Source of the DNA: Neolewinella aurantiaca
GTDB taxonomy: Bacteria > Bacteroidota > Bacteroidia > Chitinophagales > Saprospiraceae
Assembly (NCBI RefSeq): GCF_008014675.1
Contig: NZ_VOXD01000027.1
Coordinates: 1 to 64,000, forward strand
DNA: 64,000 nt
Direction: 5' to 3'
Shown here: positions 18,066-27,093 of the stretch, piece after piece
How positions within the stretch are numbered: position 1 is the first letter of the stretch
Layout: the number at the start of each line of letters is the position of its first letter
Notes under the pieces: model-generated
What the model was told of the DNA's origin: nothing
The model's input: the letters and a program-made list of their open reading frames with translations, nothing else
The model's database searches: none
Made by a program: the position numbers and the translations under genes

Positions 18066-18257
18066 GCGGAGTGTCAGAGCTCTGTGCTTTGTTTTCAATT
18101 ACGAAAGTTGGAGCATTGAAGTAAAGCTTTGCCCGGCCACCTTCACTTCTGGTGAACAGCAGGGATTAGCGACTTACGGTCGCATAATTTTCCTGTTGGA
18201 TTCAGTCGGGGTAGAACTTATCTACCGATGCCTTCGACTATTTTCATTGCGCAGCTA

Positions 18258-18457
18258 CTTCGGCCTTGGCCCCGGCCACTAATGCGGTTGCTGGTGGCCG
18301 TTAAGAAAAGCAAGTTGTATGAGCCAACACAGAGTTGCTGCATTTCCGAAGGACTTCGACTCCCGACAGTTTCAGACTTCGAAGGGCAAGTTTGATGGTG
18401 AGTTTTTGCTTTTTAGGCCAGCAGTGACCGTATTAGTGACCAGCCGGGGACACAGCC
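18258..18457 (+). repeat. B-type hairpin element, left array copy 1
   Basis: Begins CTTCGGCCTTGGCCCCGGC and ends CAGCCGGGGACACAGCC. A second hairpin (GCTTCTTTG / CAAAGAAGGC) follows at about 18469-18493. Confidence 0.75.
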
Positions 18458-18635
18458 TGAAGGGTTTGCTTCTTTGCCCTGACAAAGAAGGCCGCCGGCA
18501 GGCAAGGTGCGACGGGATGTAGCGCGGGGTCAATCGGAGTAGAACCTATCTATCGGTGCCCGAGGACTACGTTCCCTCCCGTTTTGCACGTTCATTTTTT
18601 CTTGATAAAAAACGAACCAAAAAAATCAAGGCTGC

Positions 18636-18832
18636 GCCACCGGCTGATCGTGGAATCCAATTTTAGAAGCCTAAAATGGAAAAACTCGCGTCGGCGTTGG
18701 TCGGGTTGCTTCTAAACCTATCGGTCCGTTGAAGTCTGGGTGGCTATTTCCTGGGCTTTGAGAACGCTCAGACAGTTTCCATTTTTAAACGGCTTCAAAA
18801 ACCGGATTCCACTGCCGGTGCCAAGGCCGAAG
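18636..18832 (-). repeat. A-type hairpin element, left array copy 3
   Basis: Full-length with companion hairpin at 18590-18617. Its inner segment differs from other copies (reads GGTTTAGAAGC in minus sense), like right-array copy 3. Confidence 0.75.
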
Positions 18833-19025
18833 GCGGAACGTCGCAGCTTTGTGCTTTGCTTTCAATTACGGTGTTTAGAGAATCAAGGATAAGCTTTGGT
18901 CCGGCTGCCTTCACCTCCGGTGAATAGCAGGGATTAGCTACTTCAGGTTGCTTGATTGACGGGTTGGATTTAATCGGAGTAAAACTCCTCCATCGATGCC
19001 TTCGACTATTTTCATTGCGCAGCTA

Positions 19026-19224
19026 CTTCGGCCTTGGCCCCGGCCACTAATGCGGTTGCTGGTGGCCGTTAAGAAAAGCAAGTTGTATGAGCCAACACAG
19101 AGTTGCTGCATTTCCGAAGGGCTTCGACTCCCGACAATTCCAGACTTCGAAGGATCAGTTTGAGGCGAGTTTTTGCTTTTTAGGCCAGCAGTGACCGTAT
19201 TAGTGATCAGCCGGGGACACAGCC
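19026..19224 (+). repeat. B-type hairpin element, left array copy 2
   Basis: Full-length and nearly identical to the right-array B copies in reverse orientation. Confidence 0.75.
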
Positions 19225-19401
19225 TGAGGGGTTTGCTTCTTTGCCCCGTCAAAGAAGGCCGCCGGCAGGCAAGGTTAGACGGGATGTAGCGCGGGCTCAA
19301 TCGGAATGAAACTCCTCCACCGGTGCCCCAAGACTGCACTTCTTCCCGTTTTGCCCGTTCATTTTTTCTTGATAAAAAACGAACCAAAAAATCAAGGCTG
19401 T

Positions 19402-19597
19402 GCCACCGGCTGATCGTGGAATCCGATTGTTGAAGCCTAAAATGGAAAAACTCGCGTCGGCGTTGGTTGGGTTGTTTCCTGGCTTTTTAGTCCGTCGAAA
19501 TCTGTGGTGCTGATCCTGGGGCTTCGGGAACGCTCAGACAGTTTCCATTTTTTACGGCTTCAAAAACCGGATTCCACTGCCGGTGCCAAGGCCGAAG
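19402..19597 (-). repeat. A-type hairpin element, left array copy 4
   Basis: Its 5' end (minus sense) lies 17 bases beyond the stop of the sulfatase gene, so it would be the first structure in that gene's 3' transcript. Companion hairpin at 19357-19384. Confidence 0.75.
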
Positions 19598-19614
19598 CAG
19601 GAGGGACTGAACGG

Positions 19615-21192
19615 TCAATCCACCTTGAGCGCAACGCGCTGCTCTTTAATCCGTTCCATCAGTTCCGTCTTCACACCTTCCAGTTCAGGGTCATCAATTC
19701 GGTTGTCCATTTCGTTGGGGTCTTTCTCGAGGTCATAGAGTTCGTAACCTTCGAAGCCGGGCTCGGTGAAGTGGATAAGTTTGTAGCGCTCTCCGCGCAC
19801 ACCTTCGTGGCGCGCAACGCGGTGGTAGCTGTCCATCTGTTGGTAGTAACGGTAGTAGATGTCTTCGCGCCAGTCGTCGGGCGAGTTGCCCTCCAGAATT
19901 GGCCGCAGAGATACGCCCTGGACTTCCGCTGGCGGCGTAACTCCGGCGTAATCCAATAAAGTAGACCCCAGGTCGATGTTGAGTACGAGATCCTCGGTCT
20001 CCGAGCCGGCCTTTACGGCGGCCGGGTAGCGGATCATGAGTGGCGTTCGGTGGCTCTCTTCGTACATGAACCGTTTGTCGTACCAACCGTGCTCACCGAG
20101 GTAAAATCCCTGATCGGAGGTATAAATAACGATGGTATTTTCGGCCAGCCCTGCTTCGTCGAGGTAATCGAGCACGCGGGCAACGTTGCGGTCAACTGAT
20201 TCGACGCTTGCGATATAGTCCTGCATATAGCGCTGGTAGCGCCACTCCAGCTCGTCGGACGTACCCTTGACCTGCAGCCACTCCTCGCCTACCCTTTTCA
20301 GGAAAGGGGCCCAGGCTTTTTGTTGGGCCGGCGTGAGCCGGCTCAACTGACGGTCAGTGTTCTTCACCTGGTCAAAGTCGGGGTTCTTGATGAAAGTTGC
20401 TCCGCCGGTTCCGGGGTCTGGGTTTTGGTATTGGCCAGTCACCTTCAGGTCGTGGCTGGTAAACATATCGGCGATTCGCATATCGGCGTGCTGAGCGGCG
20501 GGCCGGCCCTCGTAGTCGTCGCGCAGGTTAGCGGGGACGGGAAAGCGGCGGTCGAGCAGGCCGGGTAGGTCGCTGGTGTCGGGCATCCAGTTGCGGTGGG
20601 GAGCTTTGTGCCAGTAAAGCATGCAGAAAGGTTGATCTCCGCCTGCACTTCGTTTCAGTTCCTCGATGGCGTAATCGGTTATCAGGGTGCTGGTGTAGCC
20701 CGGTTCGGCGTCAAGGGTGTCACCGTTATGTACGAACCGGGGAGCGTAATAGCTTCCCTGACCGATGAGTCCCCGGAATTCATCGATGCCACGTGGTACG
20801 GCCTTAAGGTGGTGCTTCCCGATGAGAGAAGTACGGTAGCCAGCATCATGAAGTGCTTCCGTGAATGTCCACTGATTGGGGTTAAAGGGGCTCAGGTTGT
20901 CGATCTTACCGTTGAGGTGGCTGTACTTTCCGGTCAGGATGGCCGCGCGGCTCGGCGCGCATATCGAATTGGTAACGAAGCTGTTGCGAAAGAGCATTCC
21001 TTCCTCTGCAATCCGGTCCAGGCCCGGCGTACTCACTAATTCATCCGTATAGGCCGAGATGGCGCGTTGCGCGTGATCGTCGGACATGATGAAGAGGATG
21101 TTTGGCCGGGTTGGCGGTGAGGTGTCTTTTTCCGGGGCGCTGCCGCAGGTGCACAGTAAAGGGATAAGGAGCAGGGAAAACAAGTAGCGCAT
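19615..21192 (-). CDS. Sulfatase (S1 family) lipoprotein
   Basis: A 525-residue type I sulfatase that hydrolyses sulfate esters. The signature NSICAPSRAAILTGK (near residue 75) carries the C-X-P-S-R motif whose Cys is converted to formylglycine. Metal-site segments IMSDDHAQRA, IVIYTSDQGFYLGEHGWYDK and the GKHHLK group are present. The N terminus (LLIPLLCTCGSAPEKD) is a signal peptide with a likely lipid Cys. It resembles iduronate- or choline-sulfatase-like members of S1, but subfamily and substrate cannot be fixed by eye. The formylglycine-generating enzyme is not in the window. It stands alone, about 18 kb from the main sulfatase cluster, and its 3' end abuts the left repeat array. Confidence 0.85.
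   Translation of the reverse strand: MRYLFSLLLIPLLCTCGSAPEKDTSPPTRPNILFIMSDDHAQRAISAYTDELVSTPGLDRIAEEGMLFRNSFVTNSICAPSRAAILTGKYSHLNGKIDNLSPFNPNQWTFTEALHDAGYRTSLIGKHHLKAVPRGIDEFRGLIGQGSYYAPRFVHNGDTLDAEPGYTSTLITDYAIEELKRSAGGDQPFCMLYWHKAPHRNWMPDTSDLPGLLDRRFPVPANLRDDYEGRPAAQHADMRIADMFTSHDLKVTGQYQNPDPGTGGATFIKNPDFDQVKNTDRQLSRLTPAQQKAWAPFLKRVGEEWLQVKGTSDELEWRYQRYMQDYIASVESVDRNVARVLDYLDEAGLAENTIVIYTSDQGFYLGEHGWYDKRFMYEESHRTPLMIRYPAAVKAGSETEDLVLNIDLGSTLLDYAGVTPPAEVQGVSLRPILEGNSPDDWREDIYYRYYQQMDSYHRVARHEGVRGERYKLIHFTEPGFEGYELYDLEKDPNEMDNRIDDPELEGVKTELMERIKEQRVALKVD
21135..21152 (-). repeat. Iterated motif copy 6 (sulfatase signal peptide)
   Basis: In gene sense GCACCTGCGGCAGCGCCC, spanning the CTCGSAP lipobox region. 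It is in a different reading frame from the copy in the GH113-like gene. Confidence 0.6.
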
Positions 21193-21389
21193 GAATCGTA
21201 TGGTTGGGTGAATCGACGTAAAAAATTACGGCTTAAATATACAGCGGGAGATGGTTCTGGTCTACCTGTATACTCGATGGACCTTGTACTGTCATCGTTG
21301 TTGGTGCGCTTGCGCTGGTTTTAGTTGGGTTTCCGCTTTTGGTTGGGCTTAGTGAGGAGTCAGGCAGGGTTGTTGAAAAACGAGGCTGC

Positions 21390-21453
21390 GAGACTGCTCA
21401 TCTGAGTGTGTTTAACTCTAAAGTAATGTAGATACGCTTAGATGAACAGTCTC
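21390..21453 (-). terminator. Terminator-like inverted repeat after the DUF1801 gene
   Basis: AGATGAACAGTCTC (21440-21453) and GAGACTGCTCATCT (21390-21403) pair at 13 of 14 positions. Read on the minus strand the structure starts seven bases after the DUF1801 stop and is followed by GCAGCCTCGTTTTT. This fits an intrinsic terminator with a long loop. Confidence 0.5.
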
Positions 21454-21459
21454 CCGGGC

Positions 21460-21888
21460 TTACCTTCCCAGCAGTGGCTTGTCTTTTAACAGGTGATACT
21501 GCAGTGCCATTTCGACACACTCCCTGAGCTCTGTTTGGGGAATATCTTCGTCCAGATCAAAAAGGATAGCTCTGTTTTTCTCGTATTTGAATAAATCTCC
21601 ATAAACCATTCTGAATGTCTCTACCAGGCTCGTGCTACAGCTGAAGTACATAGCATACTGATCTGGATTCTTAGACTTCCAGTCTATTCTGACAGTACTG
21701 CCTTTTTTGACGATATAGCTAGGTTCTCCCCACTTCAGCGTTTCTTCGACCTCCTCAATATGCTCAATTTTAGCAGCAACTTCCAGGATCAGGCTTCTCA
21801 ATGCTTTCAGCTTTGCCCTTACGTTTTTGGGGTAAGAATCAAACTTGGATGCAACTGGTGGGTCCGTTTTGACTTCCATATATTTCAT
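21460..21888 (-). CDS. DUF1801 family protein
   Basis: A 142-residue small cytoplasmic protein of the DUF1801 (YdhG-like) fold. It has ALRSLILEVAAKIEHIEEVEE, then the family's LKWGEPSYIVKKGSTVRIDW, and YAMYFSCSTSLVETFR. Function is unknown; some relatives are described as iron-chaperone-like. It ends at a terminator-like inverted repeat and starts 41 bases beyond the end of the next gene, so the two may be co-transcribed. Confidence 0.75.
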   Translation of the reverse strand: MKYMEVKTDPPVASKFDSYPKNVRAKLKALRSLILEVAAKIEHIEEVEETLKWGEPSYIVKKGSTVRIDWKSKNPDQYAMYFSCSTSLVETFRMVYGDLFKYEKNRAILFDLDEDIPQTELRECVEMALQYHLLKDKPLLGR

Positions 21889-21929
21889 TTGCTGGGCTTA
21901 ATTTATTGCGGATGTAAAATTCATCCTTT

Positions 21930-22691
21930 TCAAAACCACAACCAGTACCAAACGTCGATGGGCGGAAACCGGACCCAGCCCAGGTAGAAGAAGTTGACCA
22001 GGCCAAAAACAAGGCAAGCAAATACTATCCCAACCGCTACCCGGCCAAGCTGACGCGTGGCAACATCATACGCCCAATGCTTTACGCCGTTCGGATCGCG
22101 CCGGGAGCCAGCAACATAATACAGCAGTATCCCCAGCGAAATCAGTAGGCTGACAATCCAGACCGCAAGGCCGGCAAAGCCTCCGTAGAGGGTAAAAAAG
22201 GCCATCACCCAGCGGGTACCGGAACGGGGGATGTACTCCCTGGCCAGGCGCTCACGGGATTTCTGGCGGAGGGCTTTGAGGTCGACATCACGGCCCTGCC
22301 GAAGCAGTAACCTACGAGCAACCACTACCGCCTCTGCATCCCATTCCGTTTCTTCCAACAAGACTTCTTCCAGCTCTTCTATCGAATAATCTGCAAAAGG
22401 ATGCGCAGCGAGGTCTTCTTCGGCAAGGTTCTTTTCTGCTTCCTCCTGTAGGACGTAGTTCGCCTTTTCAAACTGAACGGCAGGGATTTCGATCCAGAAT
22501 TTGGGCTGCAGAGGGGCTCCGATGATTGTTGCCTCACGCCATTCTCCAACATCTTCGCCGGAAGTCTTCACCAGTATATCGTTCTCTCTCAGGACCGTTA
22601 CCACAGCCCGCAGGTCTTCCGATCTGTTGAAGCGCTGGTAAACAGCAAGATCCGTCGGTATCCGGTGATCGTCAAGTAGGTTGGAGGGCAT
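21930..22691 (-). CDS. Membrane protein with DUF2007-like N-terminal part
   Basis: A 253-residue protein. The first ~75 residues (LAVYQRFNRSEDLRAVVTVLRENDILVKT) look like the DUF2007 signal-transducing fold. Residues 85-155 are acidic and helical (YSIEELEEVLLEETEWDAEA), and two to three membrane segments follow (VMAFFTLYGGFAGLAVWIVS, LLISLGILLYYVAG and GIVFACLVFGLVNFFYLGW). This type is common and uncharacterised in Bacteroidota. Upstream lies the interrupted MITE-like element at 22748-23023. Confidence 0.6.
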   Translation of the reverse strand: MPSNLLDDHRIPTDLAVYQRFNRSEDLRAVVTVLRENDILVKTSGEDVGEWREATIIGAPLQPKFWIEIPAVQFEKANYVLQEEAEKNLAEEDLAAHPFADYSIEELEEVLLEETEWDAEAVVVARRLLLRQGRDVDLKALRQKSRERLAREYIPRSGTRWVMAFFTLYGGFAGLAVWIVSLLISLGILLYYVAGSRRDPNGVKHWAYDVATRQLGRVAVGIVFACLVFGLVNFFYLGWVRFPPIDVWYWLWF

Positions 22692-22747
22692 GACTGCGAA
22701 AATAAGTCTAAATCCGTAAAGTCAGGAAATTCGCTCTACCCTGTCCG

Positions 22748-23023
22748 TATCACCAGATGCAATACTCTTGCGAACTTGCCGCTTATCACGTCTCCCCTCT
22801 CCCGGGGAGAGGAGCCGGTGGCAGGGCTAACGCATAGGCCAGTTAAGCCGTGTTAAACCCCCACCCCAATCCCTCCCCACGGAGGATTGGCTAGTGAAAA
22901 CGCTACGCGTTTTGGGTTGTAATCTGTTAGCGACGGCTATGATCTCCAGCTAAAAGCTTAAAATCGAATCCTATGCGTCAGCCTTGGGAGCAGGGGGAGA
23001 GGGAGATCCATGCCTCTCTTAAC
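22748..23023. mobile_element. MITE-like element, family 1, interrupted copy
   Basis: The left part (TATCACCAGATGCA, GAACTTGCCGCT, CACGTCTCCCCTCTCCC) matches 158-230, and the right part (GGGGGAGAGGGAGATCCATGC) matches the other end. The middle is split by a second palindromic element at 22827-22981. The right terminal repeat is decayed. Together they make up almost the whole 340-base gap between the DUF2007-like gene and the small unknown gene. Confidence 0.55.
22827..22981. mobile_element. Second palindromic element nested in the MITE-like copy
   Basis: Ends CTAACGCATAGG (22827-22838) and CCTATGCGTCAG (22970-22981) are inverted with one mismatch. The interior has ACGCTACGCGTTTTG and a CCACCCCAATCCCTCCCC block. 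GCAGGG occurs just outside each side (22821-22826 and 22990-22995), a possible short duplication. Confidence 0.45.
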
Positions 23024-23030
23024 ACACCCA

Positions 23031-23498
23031 CTACCCCCCAGAGGTTACCGGTTTCTTTGCAGCCGCCTTCTTTTTCTTTTTGACGGCTACTTCCTGAGCG
23101 ATCGCCTCTTCGCCTCCTTTGCGTGGCCAAAGGTGAAACCCGCCGTGTGATCTCGCCGTAAAGTCGCCAAAAGAATCTCCCAGGGCGCTCCTCAGATAAT
23201 TCGTTTGCTGTGCGCTCAGTAAATCCCAGCGGCCATAGATTCCGATTTCATCCGCCATGCCTTTGTAGTAAACGTTATGGGTGGCGTAGCTTTTGGTCAT
23301 TATTACCGCAAAGGAATCAGTGTCGTAAGTGCCACGCCAACTGAAGCCTCCAACATCGTCAGTGCCCGTTCCGGTAACTACTCCGTCTTTGAAATCGAGG
23401 GTGAAGTGCATTTCGTGGCGAGACCCGTCGTGATCCGAAGGGTATTTATAAATACCCTCCCAAACACCGCTGGGAAAAAACTTATGCTGCTCGGACAT
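23031..23498 (-). CDS. Small protein of unknown function with lysine-rich tail
   Basis: A 155-residue protein. The first ~120 residues alternate beta-like segments (HEMHFTLDFKDGVVTGTGTDD, FSWRGTYDTDSFAVIMTKSY, YYKGMADEIGIYGRWDL), giving the impression of a lipocalin-like or small barrel fold without a signal peptide. The C terminus is basic (VKKKKKAAAKK). I do not recognise a family. It begins 20 bases beyond the histidine kinase stop, in the same direction, and may share its transcript. Confidence 0.55.
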   Translation of the reverse strand: MSEQHKFFPSGVWEGIYKYPSDHDGSRHEMHFTLDFKDGVVTGTGTDDVGGFSWRGTYDTDSFAVIMTKSYATHNVYYKGMADEIGIYGRWDLLSAQQTNYLRSALGDSFGDFTARSHGGFHLWPRKGGEEAIAQEVAVKKKKKAAAKKPVTSGG

Positions 23499-23518
23499 AG
23501 AAAGGGTTTACCCCAAAA

Positions 23519-24976
23519 TCACGTTCTGGGCAACTCAAATATAAAACTTGTACCTTCATTTAGCCGGCTTTTGATCCCAACTTCCTGCCCGTGGAGATCA
23601 AGTATTTTTTTAACGATCGCTAAACCCAGCCCTGCACCTGCGTTCTCGCCATTACCAGCTCTGCTGCCCTGACTGTAACGGTCAAAAATGAAAGGAAGCT
23701 CATCTTCAGGAATCCCCGGTCCGGTATCCGTTACTGACACCTGCACGCTGTGCGGAAAAACCGAGAAATCTATATTTATCGCACCTCCTTCGGGGGTGAA
23801 TTTGAGGGCGTTATCGATCAGGTTCTGCATTACTCGTTCTATCAGTCCAAGATCAGCGGTAACAAACGGAAGGTCCTCCGGCTGATCTACCTTTATTTTG
23901 ATCCCCTGAGACTTGGCCAGAACACTGTACTTCCGGGCTACATCAAAGGCCAGTTCGCAAACACAAAATGATTCTTTATCGAGCTGAACCTGGCTCGCTT
24001 CCAGCTTTGAATATTCGAAAAGCTGGCTGATCAATACATTCAGCCGTTCGGTACCTTTCATTATCGTATTCAGGTGACGCTTGCGCTCTTCCAGCGGCAT
24101 TGTGTCGGACTTCATGATGAGTGTTTCCACAAATCCCTGTACAATGGCCAGCGGGGTTCTAAGGTCATGGCTTATGTTCGCCACTAGTTCCCGCCGGAGC
24201 CCGTCAACGGACTTCAGTTCGTCAATATTGGCGTTGATCCGGTCGGCCATCTCGTTAAAAGTAGCCGCTACAAAGGCGAATTCTCCCCCCTGATCCGTGT
24301 CCACTCTCGCGGCGTAGTCTCCTTCCTGAAAACGATGAACGGTGTTCTCGATGTGTCGGAGGTTACGCGTGAGGTACCGGATGGCCAGGAGGCTCATTAA
24401 AAACGCTGCCAGCAAGCTGAGGAAAAACAAATTTCTGCCCAGTTTGAAGTTATAGTTGGAGTTCAGCATCGCCGCTACCGAGGCCTGCTCGTCTCCACTC
24501 AGAATGATGTAAACGTAGCAATCCAGATTTCCGGATTCATCGAGGATTTCAGCGGCCGAAAATATATTAGGCTCATCCGGGTGCCGGGGATCGTCGCCTC
24601 TGATGAAGGGCCGGCTTTTAGGTTCGGCGGCAACGAACTGTTTCACTGGCGCCAGATCAACCCGGTCCAGCATCACCCTGCCCTTCGGGGCGTCATAAGC
24701 GAGGATGTCTCCTTTGGCGTTCAGCAGGTACACCTCAACGCTCGGGTTGATATCCATCAACGACTTGATGATGTCTTTGATCATGCTCGTGTCCATCACG
24801 GCATGACTTCCTTCCATCTGTTTTACCGTGTATTCGGCAATACCTCCGTTGAGTCGTTGGCTCATTTCGGCCTGGTACTCTCCGTTGGTGTAGGAAGATA
24901 TCTTTACGTAGGCAGTCCCTACGATCAGTAAAATCCCCAGAATGATGGCGCTAAACTTAAAAAGCAGACGGTTCAT
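23519..24976 (-). CDS. Sensor histidine kinase (orphan)
   Basis: A 485-residue membrane sensor kinase. It has an N-terminal membrane segment (FSAIILGILLIVGTAYV), a ~150-residue periplasmic sensor, a second segment (LFFLSLLAAFLMSLLAIRYL), HAMP (about 200-255), HisKA with the phospho-accepting His in NISHDLRTPL (near residue 268), and HATPase with N box DNALKF, DTGPGIPEDE and GLGLAIVK. No response regulator is adjacent, so its partner must be elsewhere. The GNGENAGAGLGL part of the ATP lid contains an iterated-motif copy encoding ENAGAG, just before the conserved glycines. The sensed signal is unknown. Confidence 0.85.
   Translation of the reverse strand: MNRLLFKFSAIILGILLIVGTAYVKISSYTNGEYQAEMSQRLNGGIAEYTVKQMEGSHAVMDTSMIKDIIKSLMDINPSVEVYLLNAKGDILAYDAPKGRVMLDRVDLAPVKQFVAAEPKSRPFIRGDDPRHPDEPNIFSAAEILDESGNLDCYVYIILSGDEQASVAAMLNSNYNFKLGRNLFFLSLLAAFLMSLLAIRYLTRNLRHIENTVHRFQEGDYAARVDTDQGGEFAFVAATFNEMADRINANIDELKSVDGLRRELVANISHDLRTPLAIVQGFVETLIMKSDTMPLEERKRHLNTIMKGTERLNVLISQLFEYSKLEASQVQLDKESFCVCELAFDVARKYSVLAKSQGIKIKVDQPEDLPFVTADLGLIERVMQNLIDNALKFTPEGGAINIDFSVFPHSVQVSVTDTGPGIPEDELPFIFDRYSQGSRAGNGENAGAGLGLAIVKKILDLHGQEVGIKSRLNEGTSFIFELPRT
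23634..23650 (+). repeat. Iterated motif copy 7 (histidine kinase ATP lid)
   Basis: GCACCTGCGTTCTCGCC on plus; in gene sense it encodes ENAGA next to the GLGLAIVK box. One mismatch to the consensus. Confidence 0.55.
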
Positions 24977-25132
24977 ACGGCAAAGCTAAGGTAAAATGCT
25001 CTCCGTACCGTTCATCAATGGTCCCGGCGGTCAGTATACGACAGGTTTGTACGAAGAGAGCAGAATACAGAGCACGGACCTCAGGGGGCATTCCGTACGC
25101 TGCATTCTGCTCTTTTCGCCTTGTACCTACGC

Positions 25133-26644
25133 TTACTTTTTCTTGTAGAGCTTGTCTCCGGCCTCGCGGTACTTATCTCCATCTACCCAGTAAGGACGGG
25201 TGTCCCGGTTGGCGATCAGGCGGGCAGCCAGGGTAAATGCCTGACAGTATTCTTTCAGGTAAGCCATGTTGATGGTTTCGGGGTTGTCCGTTACCTGGTG
25301 GTAGTACTTGAATAGTTCGTCGGAGAAGCCCGTAATACCAGGGCTGAAACTGAGAGCAGGTACGCCTTTGGCGGCAAAGCTTACGTTGTCTGAACGATCA
25401 AAAAGGCCCTGTTCGGGAGCTGGGTCTTCGATAACTTTCTTACCGAATGCTTCGGCTGCAGCGGCTACCTGGGGGTCGATACCGGTACGGTTGGCACCGA
25501 TCAGGCTAATGCCGGAGATGTCATCGTAACCGGCACCGTCGGTATTGAAATTAAAGATCGTTTTCTCGAGCGGAACGAGTGGGTGTTCTGCGTACCACTG
25601 GCTGCCGAGCAGTCCCATTTCTTCACCGGTCACGGCCAGCATGATGATCGAACGACGGGTTGGACGCTCGGCGAACGCGCGGGCACTTGCGAGCAGCGAG
25701 ATGGTACCGAAAGCATTGTCGCGCGCACCGTTGAAGATGCTGTCCTGCTCGGTGAACGCTCCACCACCCTGCTTGCCTACACCAACGTGGTCGAAATGAG
25801 CCGTTACGATCATGTATTCGTCCTTCAGGTCAGGGTCGGTACCTTCCAGTATGCCACCAACGTTGAAGCTCGAGGTACGTTCAACCATCATTCCGGAACT
25901 GGCCATGCTGCCTTTGAGACCTTTTTTCTTTTTAGTCAGCCGGTCAACGAAATCGTCCTGCACCTTTACGAAACCGTAAGGAATAGTTGCAGACTCTGCT
26001 CCGTTGTCGAGGCCCATGCGTTCGCCACCGAGGTAGCCCTTGAAGGCACCCCAGGGAAAGGGCAAGGAGTAAATCTCGAAGATACCGACCGCGCCTGCGT
26101 CAGCTGCCATTTTGGCTTTCTCGCGGATTCCCTTGAACACACCTGCCTGACTCACATCGCCGGGGATGCCGGCGCGGGTAACAACAATTTTGCCTTTTAC
26201 GTCGATGTCGGCATAGTCGTTATGGTCTGTCTCACCATCGACCCAGCCATAGTTGGCGAATACAACAGAGGCATCCGCAGTCGCTTCGGGGCCGCGCATA
26301 ATCAGCAGATCACCCATTTGGGTGAAGCTCATGTCATCGACCATCAGCTTACCGGTTTTAGGCGCAGCTGTTTTCATCAGTGGTACGGGTTGCAGGTAGC
26401 TTTCACCGTTGATGGGCGCGTAGCCGAAGGCACGCAATTGGGCGGCGATGTACTGTCCGGCAATTTCATTGCCGCGGTTACCGGTCCGGCGACCTTCCAG
26501 GTAATCGGAAGCAAGGAAATGCATCTGGCCGGCAAGTTCAAGTTCGTTGAAGGAGAATTCCGGAAGAGTTTTGTCGATCTCCTGAGCAAAAGCGGTGGTT
26601 AGGCTGCTTATCACCAAGAGCAAAAAGAATGTTATTTTTTTCAT
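25133..26644 (-). CDS. Secreted M28 family zinc aminopeptidase
   Basis: A 503-residue peptidase with a clear signal peptide (MKKITFFLLLVISSLTTAFAQ, cut after Gln or Ala). A PA-like insert (about 110-250) precedes the catalytic M28 domain. Zinc ligands are visible in VTAHFDHVG, GARDNAFGT, TGEEMGLLGS and FNTDGAG, with the catalytic Glu in TGEE. The start at 26644 gives the normal signal peptide; six codons upstream are dropped. It is likely periplasmic or exported and releases N-terminal residues from peptides. It is transcribed away from the right repeat array. Confidence 0.85.
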   Translation of the reverse strand: MKKITFFLLLVISSLTTAFAQEIDKTLPEFSFNELELAGQMHFLASDYLEGRRTGNRGNEIAGQYIAAQLRAFGYAPINGESYLQPVPLMKTAAPKTGKLMVDDMSFTQMGDLLIMRGPEATADASVVFANYGWVDGETDHNDYADIDVKGKIVVTRAGIPGDVSQAGVFKGIREKAKMAADAGAVGIFEIYSLPFPWGAFKGYLGGERMGLDNGAESATIPYGFVKVQDDFVDRLTKKKKGLKGSMASSGMMVERTSSFNVGGILEGTDPDLKDEYMIVTAHFDHVGVGKQGGGAFTEQDSIFNGARDNAFGTISLLASARAFAERPTRRSIIMLAVTGEEMGLLGSQWYAEHPLVPLEKTIFNFNTDGAGYDDISGISLIGANRTGIDPQVAAAAEAFGKKVIEDPAPEQGLFDRSDNVSFAAKGVPALSFSPGITGFSDELFKYYHQVTDNPETINMAYLKEYCQAFTLAARLIANRDTRPYWVDGDKYREAGDKLYKKK

Positions 26645-26683
26645 AGCTGTAAAGTTATGCATCGTTTCCCGGAATAACGACTA

Positions 26684-26701
26684 TTGTTGTCAATGCAACA
26701 A
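26684..26701 (-). promoter_or_regulatory. Small inverted repeat upstream of the M28 peptidase
   Basis: TTGTTG and CAACAA separated by six bases, overlapping a second palindrome TGCAACAATATTGCA. It lies 40 to 60 bases upstream of the start and could be an operator. Confidence 0.3.
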
Positions 26702-26712
26702 TATTGCATTAA

Positions 26713-26730
26713 GGGCGCGGGCGCGGGTGC
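26713..26730 (-). repeat. Iterated motif copy 8 (intergenic)
   Basis: In forward sense GCACCCGCGCCCGCGCCC, one of two copies with C for T at position 5. It lies just upstream of the M28 peptidase. Confidence 0.6.
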
Positions 26731-27093
26731 AAGGATGGTTAAAAACTGTGCTCCGATGGTGAAGGATTCTTAACTTCAATTAAACGGTTGCGTATTATTT
26801 ATACGATCTGAGGTCGCTATTCACCAAGGATGAAAGCGGCCGGGCTGAGGAGTGAAATAACTACCCAAAGTACAAAGTGCAATCCCTCATGCTTCGCAAT
26901 GAAAATAGTCGAAGGCCTCGGTGGAGGAGTCCTACTCCGATTGAGCGCGCGCTACATCCCGTCTAACCTTGCCTGCCGGGGGTCTTCTTTGCCCAACTTC
27001 AGTTTTTCAGGAGAGTCGGACCGGATCGGGATTCTAAATATTCGCTCAGCAATCAAAGTATAGAGTGCAGAGCGCAGGGTTCAGTCCCTCCTG

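Larger units (their letters stand above)
17237..19613. repeat. Left array of structured repeats
   Basis: It fills the whole gap between the convergent ends of the thioesterase and the sulfatase. Order on the plus strand: leading small hairpins, A-type element (minus), A (minus), B (plus), A (minus), B (plus), A (minus). Spacing from A to A is 452, 767 and 766 bp: one short unit lacking B, then two long units. Between them are small stem-loops: TTCACC/GGTGAA, GCGAC/GTCGC and a GAAAG/CTTTC-type stem. After each A element (reading minus) comes a 28-base hairpin beginning GTTC and ending GAAC. Short frames inside are repeated noise, not genes. Confidence 0.85.

Noticed and set aside
24981-24988. 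TAGCTTTG box just upstream of the histidine kinase
   Set aside because: It matches the -7 consensus but lies too close to the start codon to place a normal leader, and no -33 box is seen.
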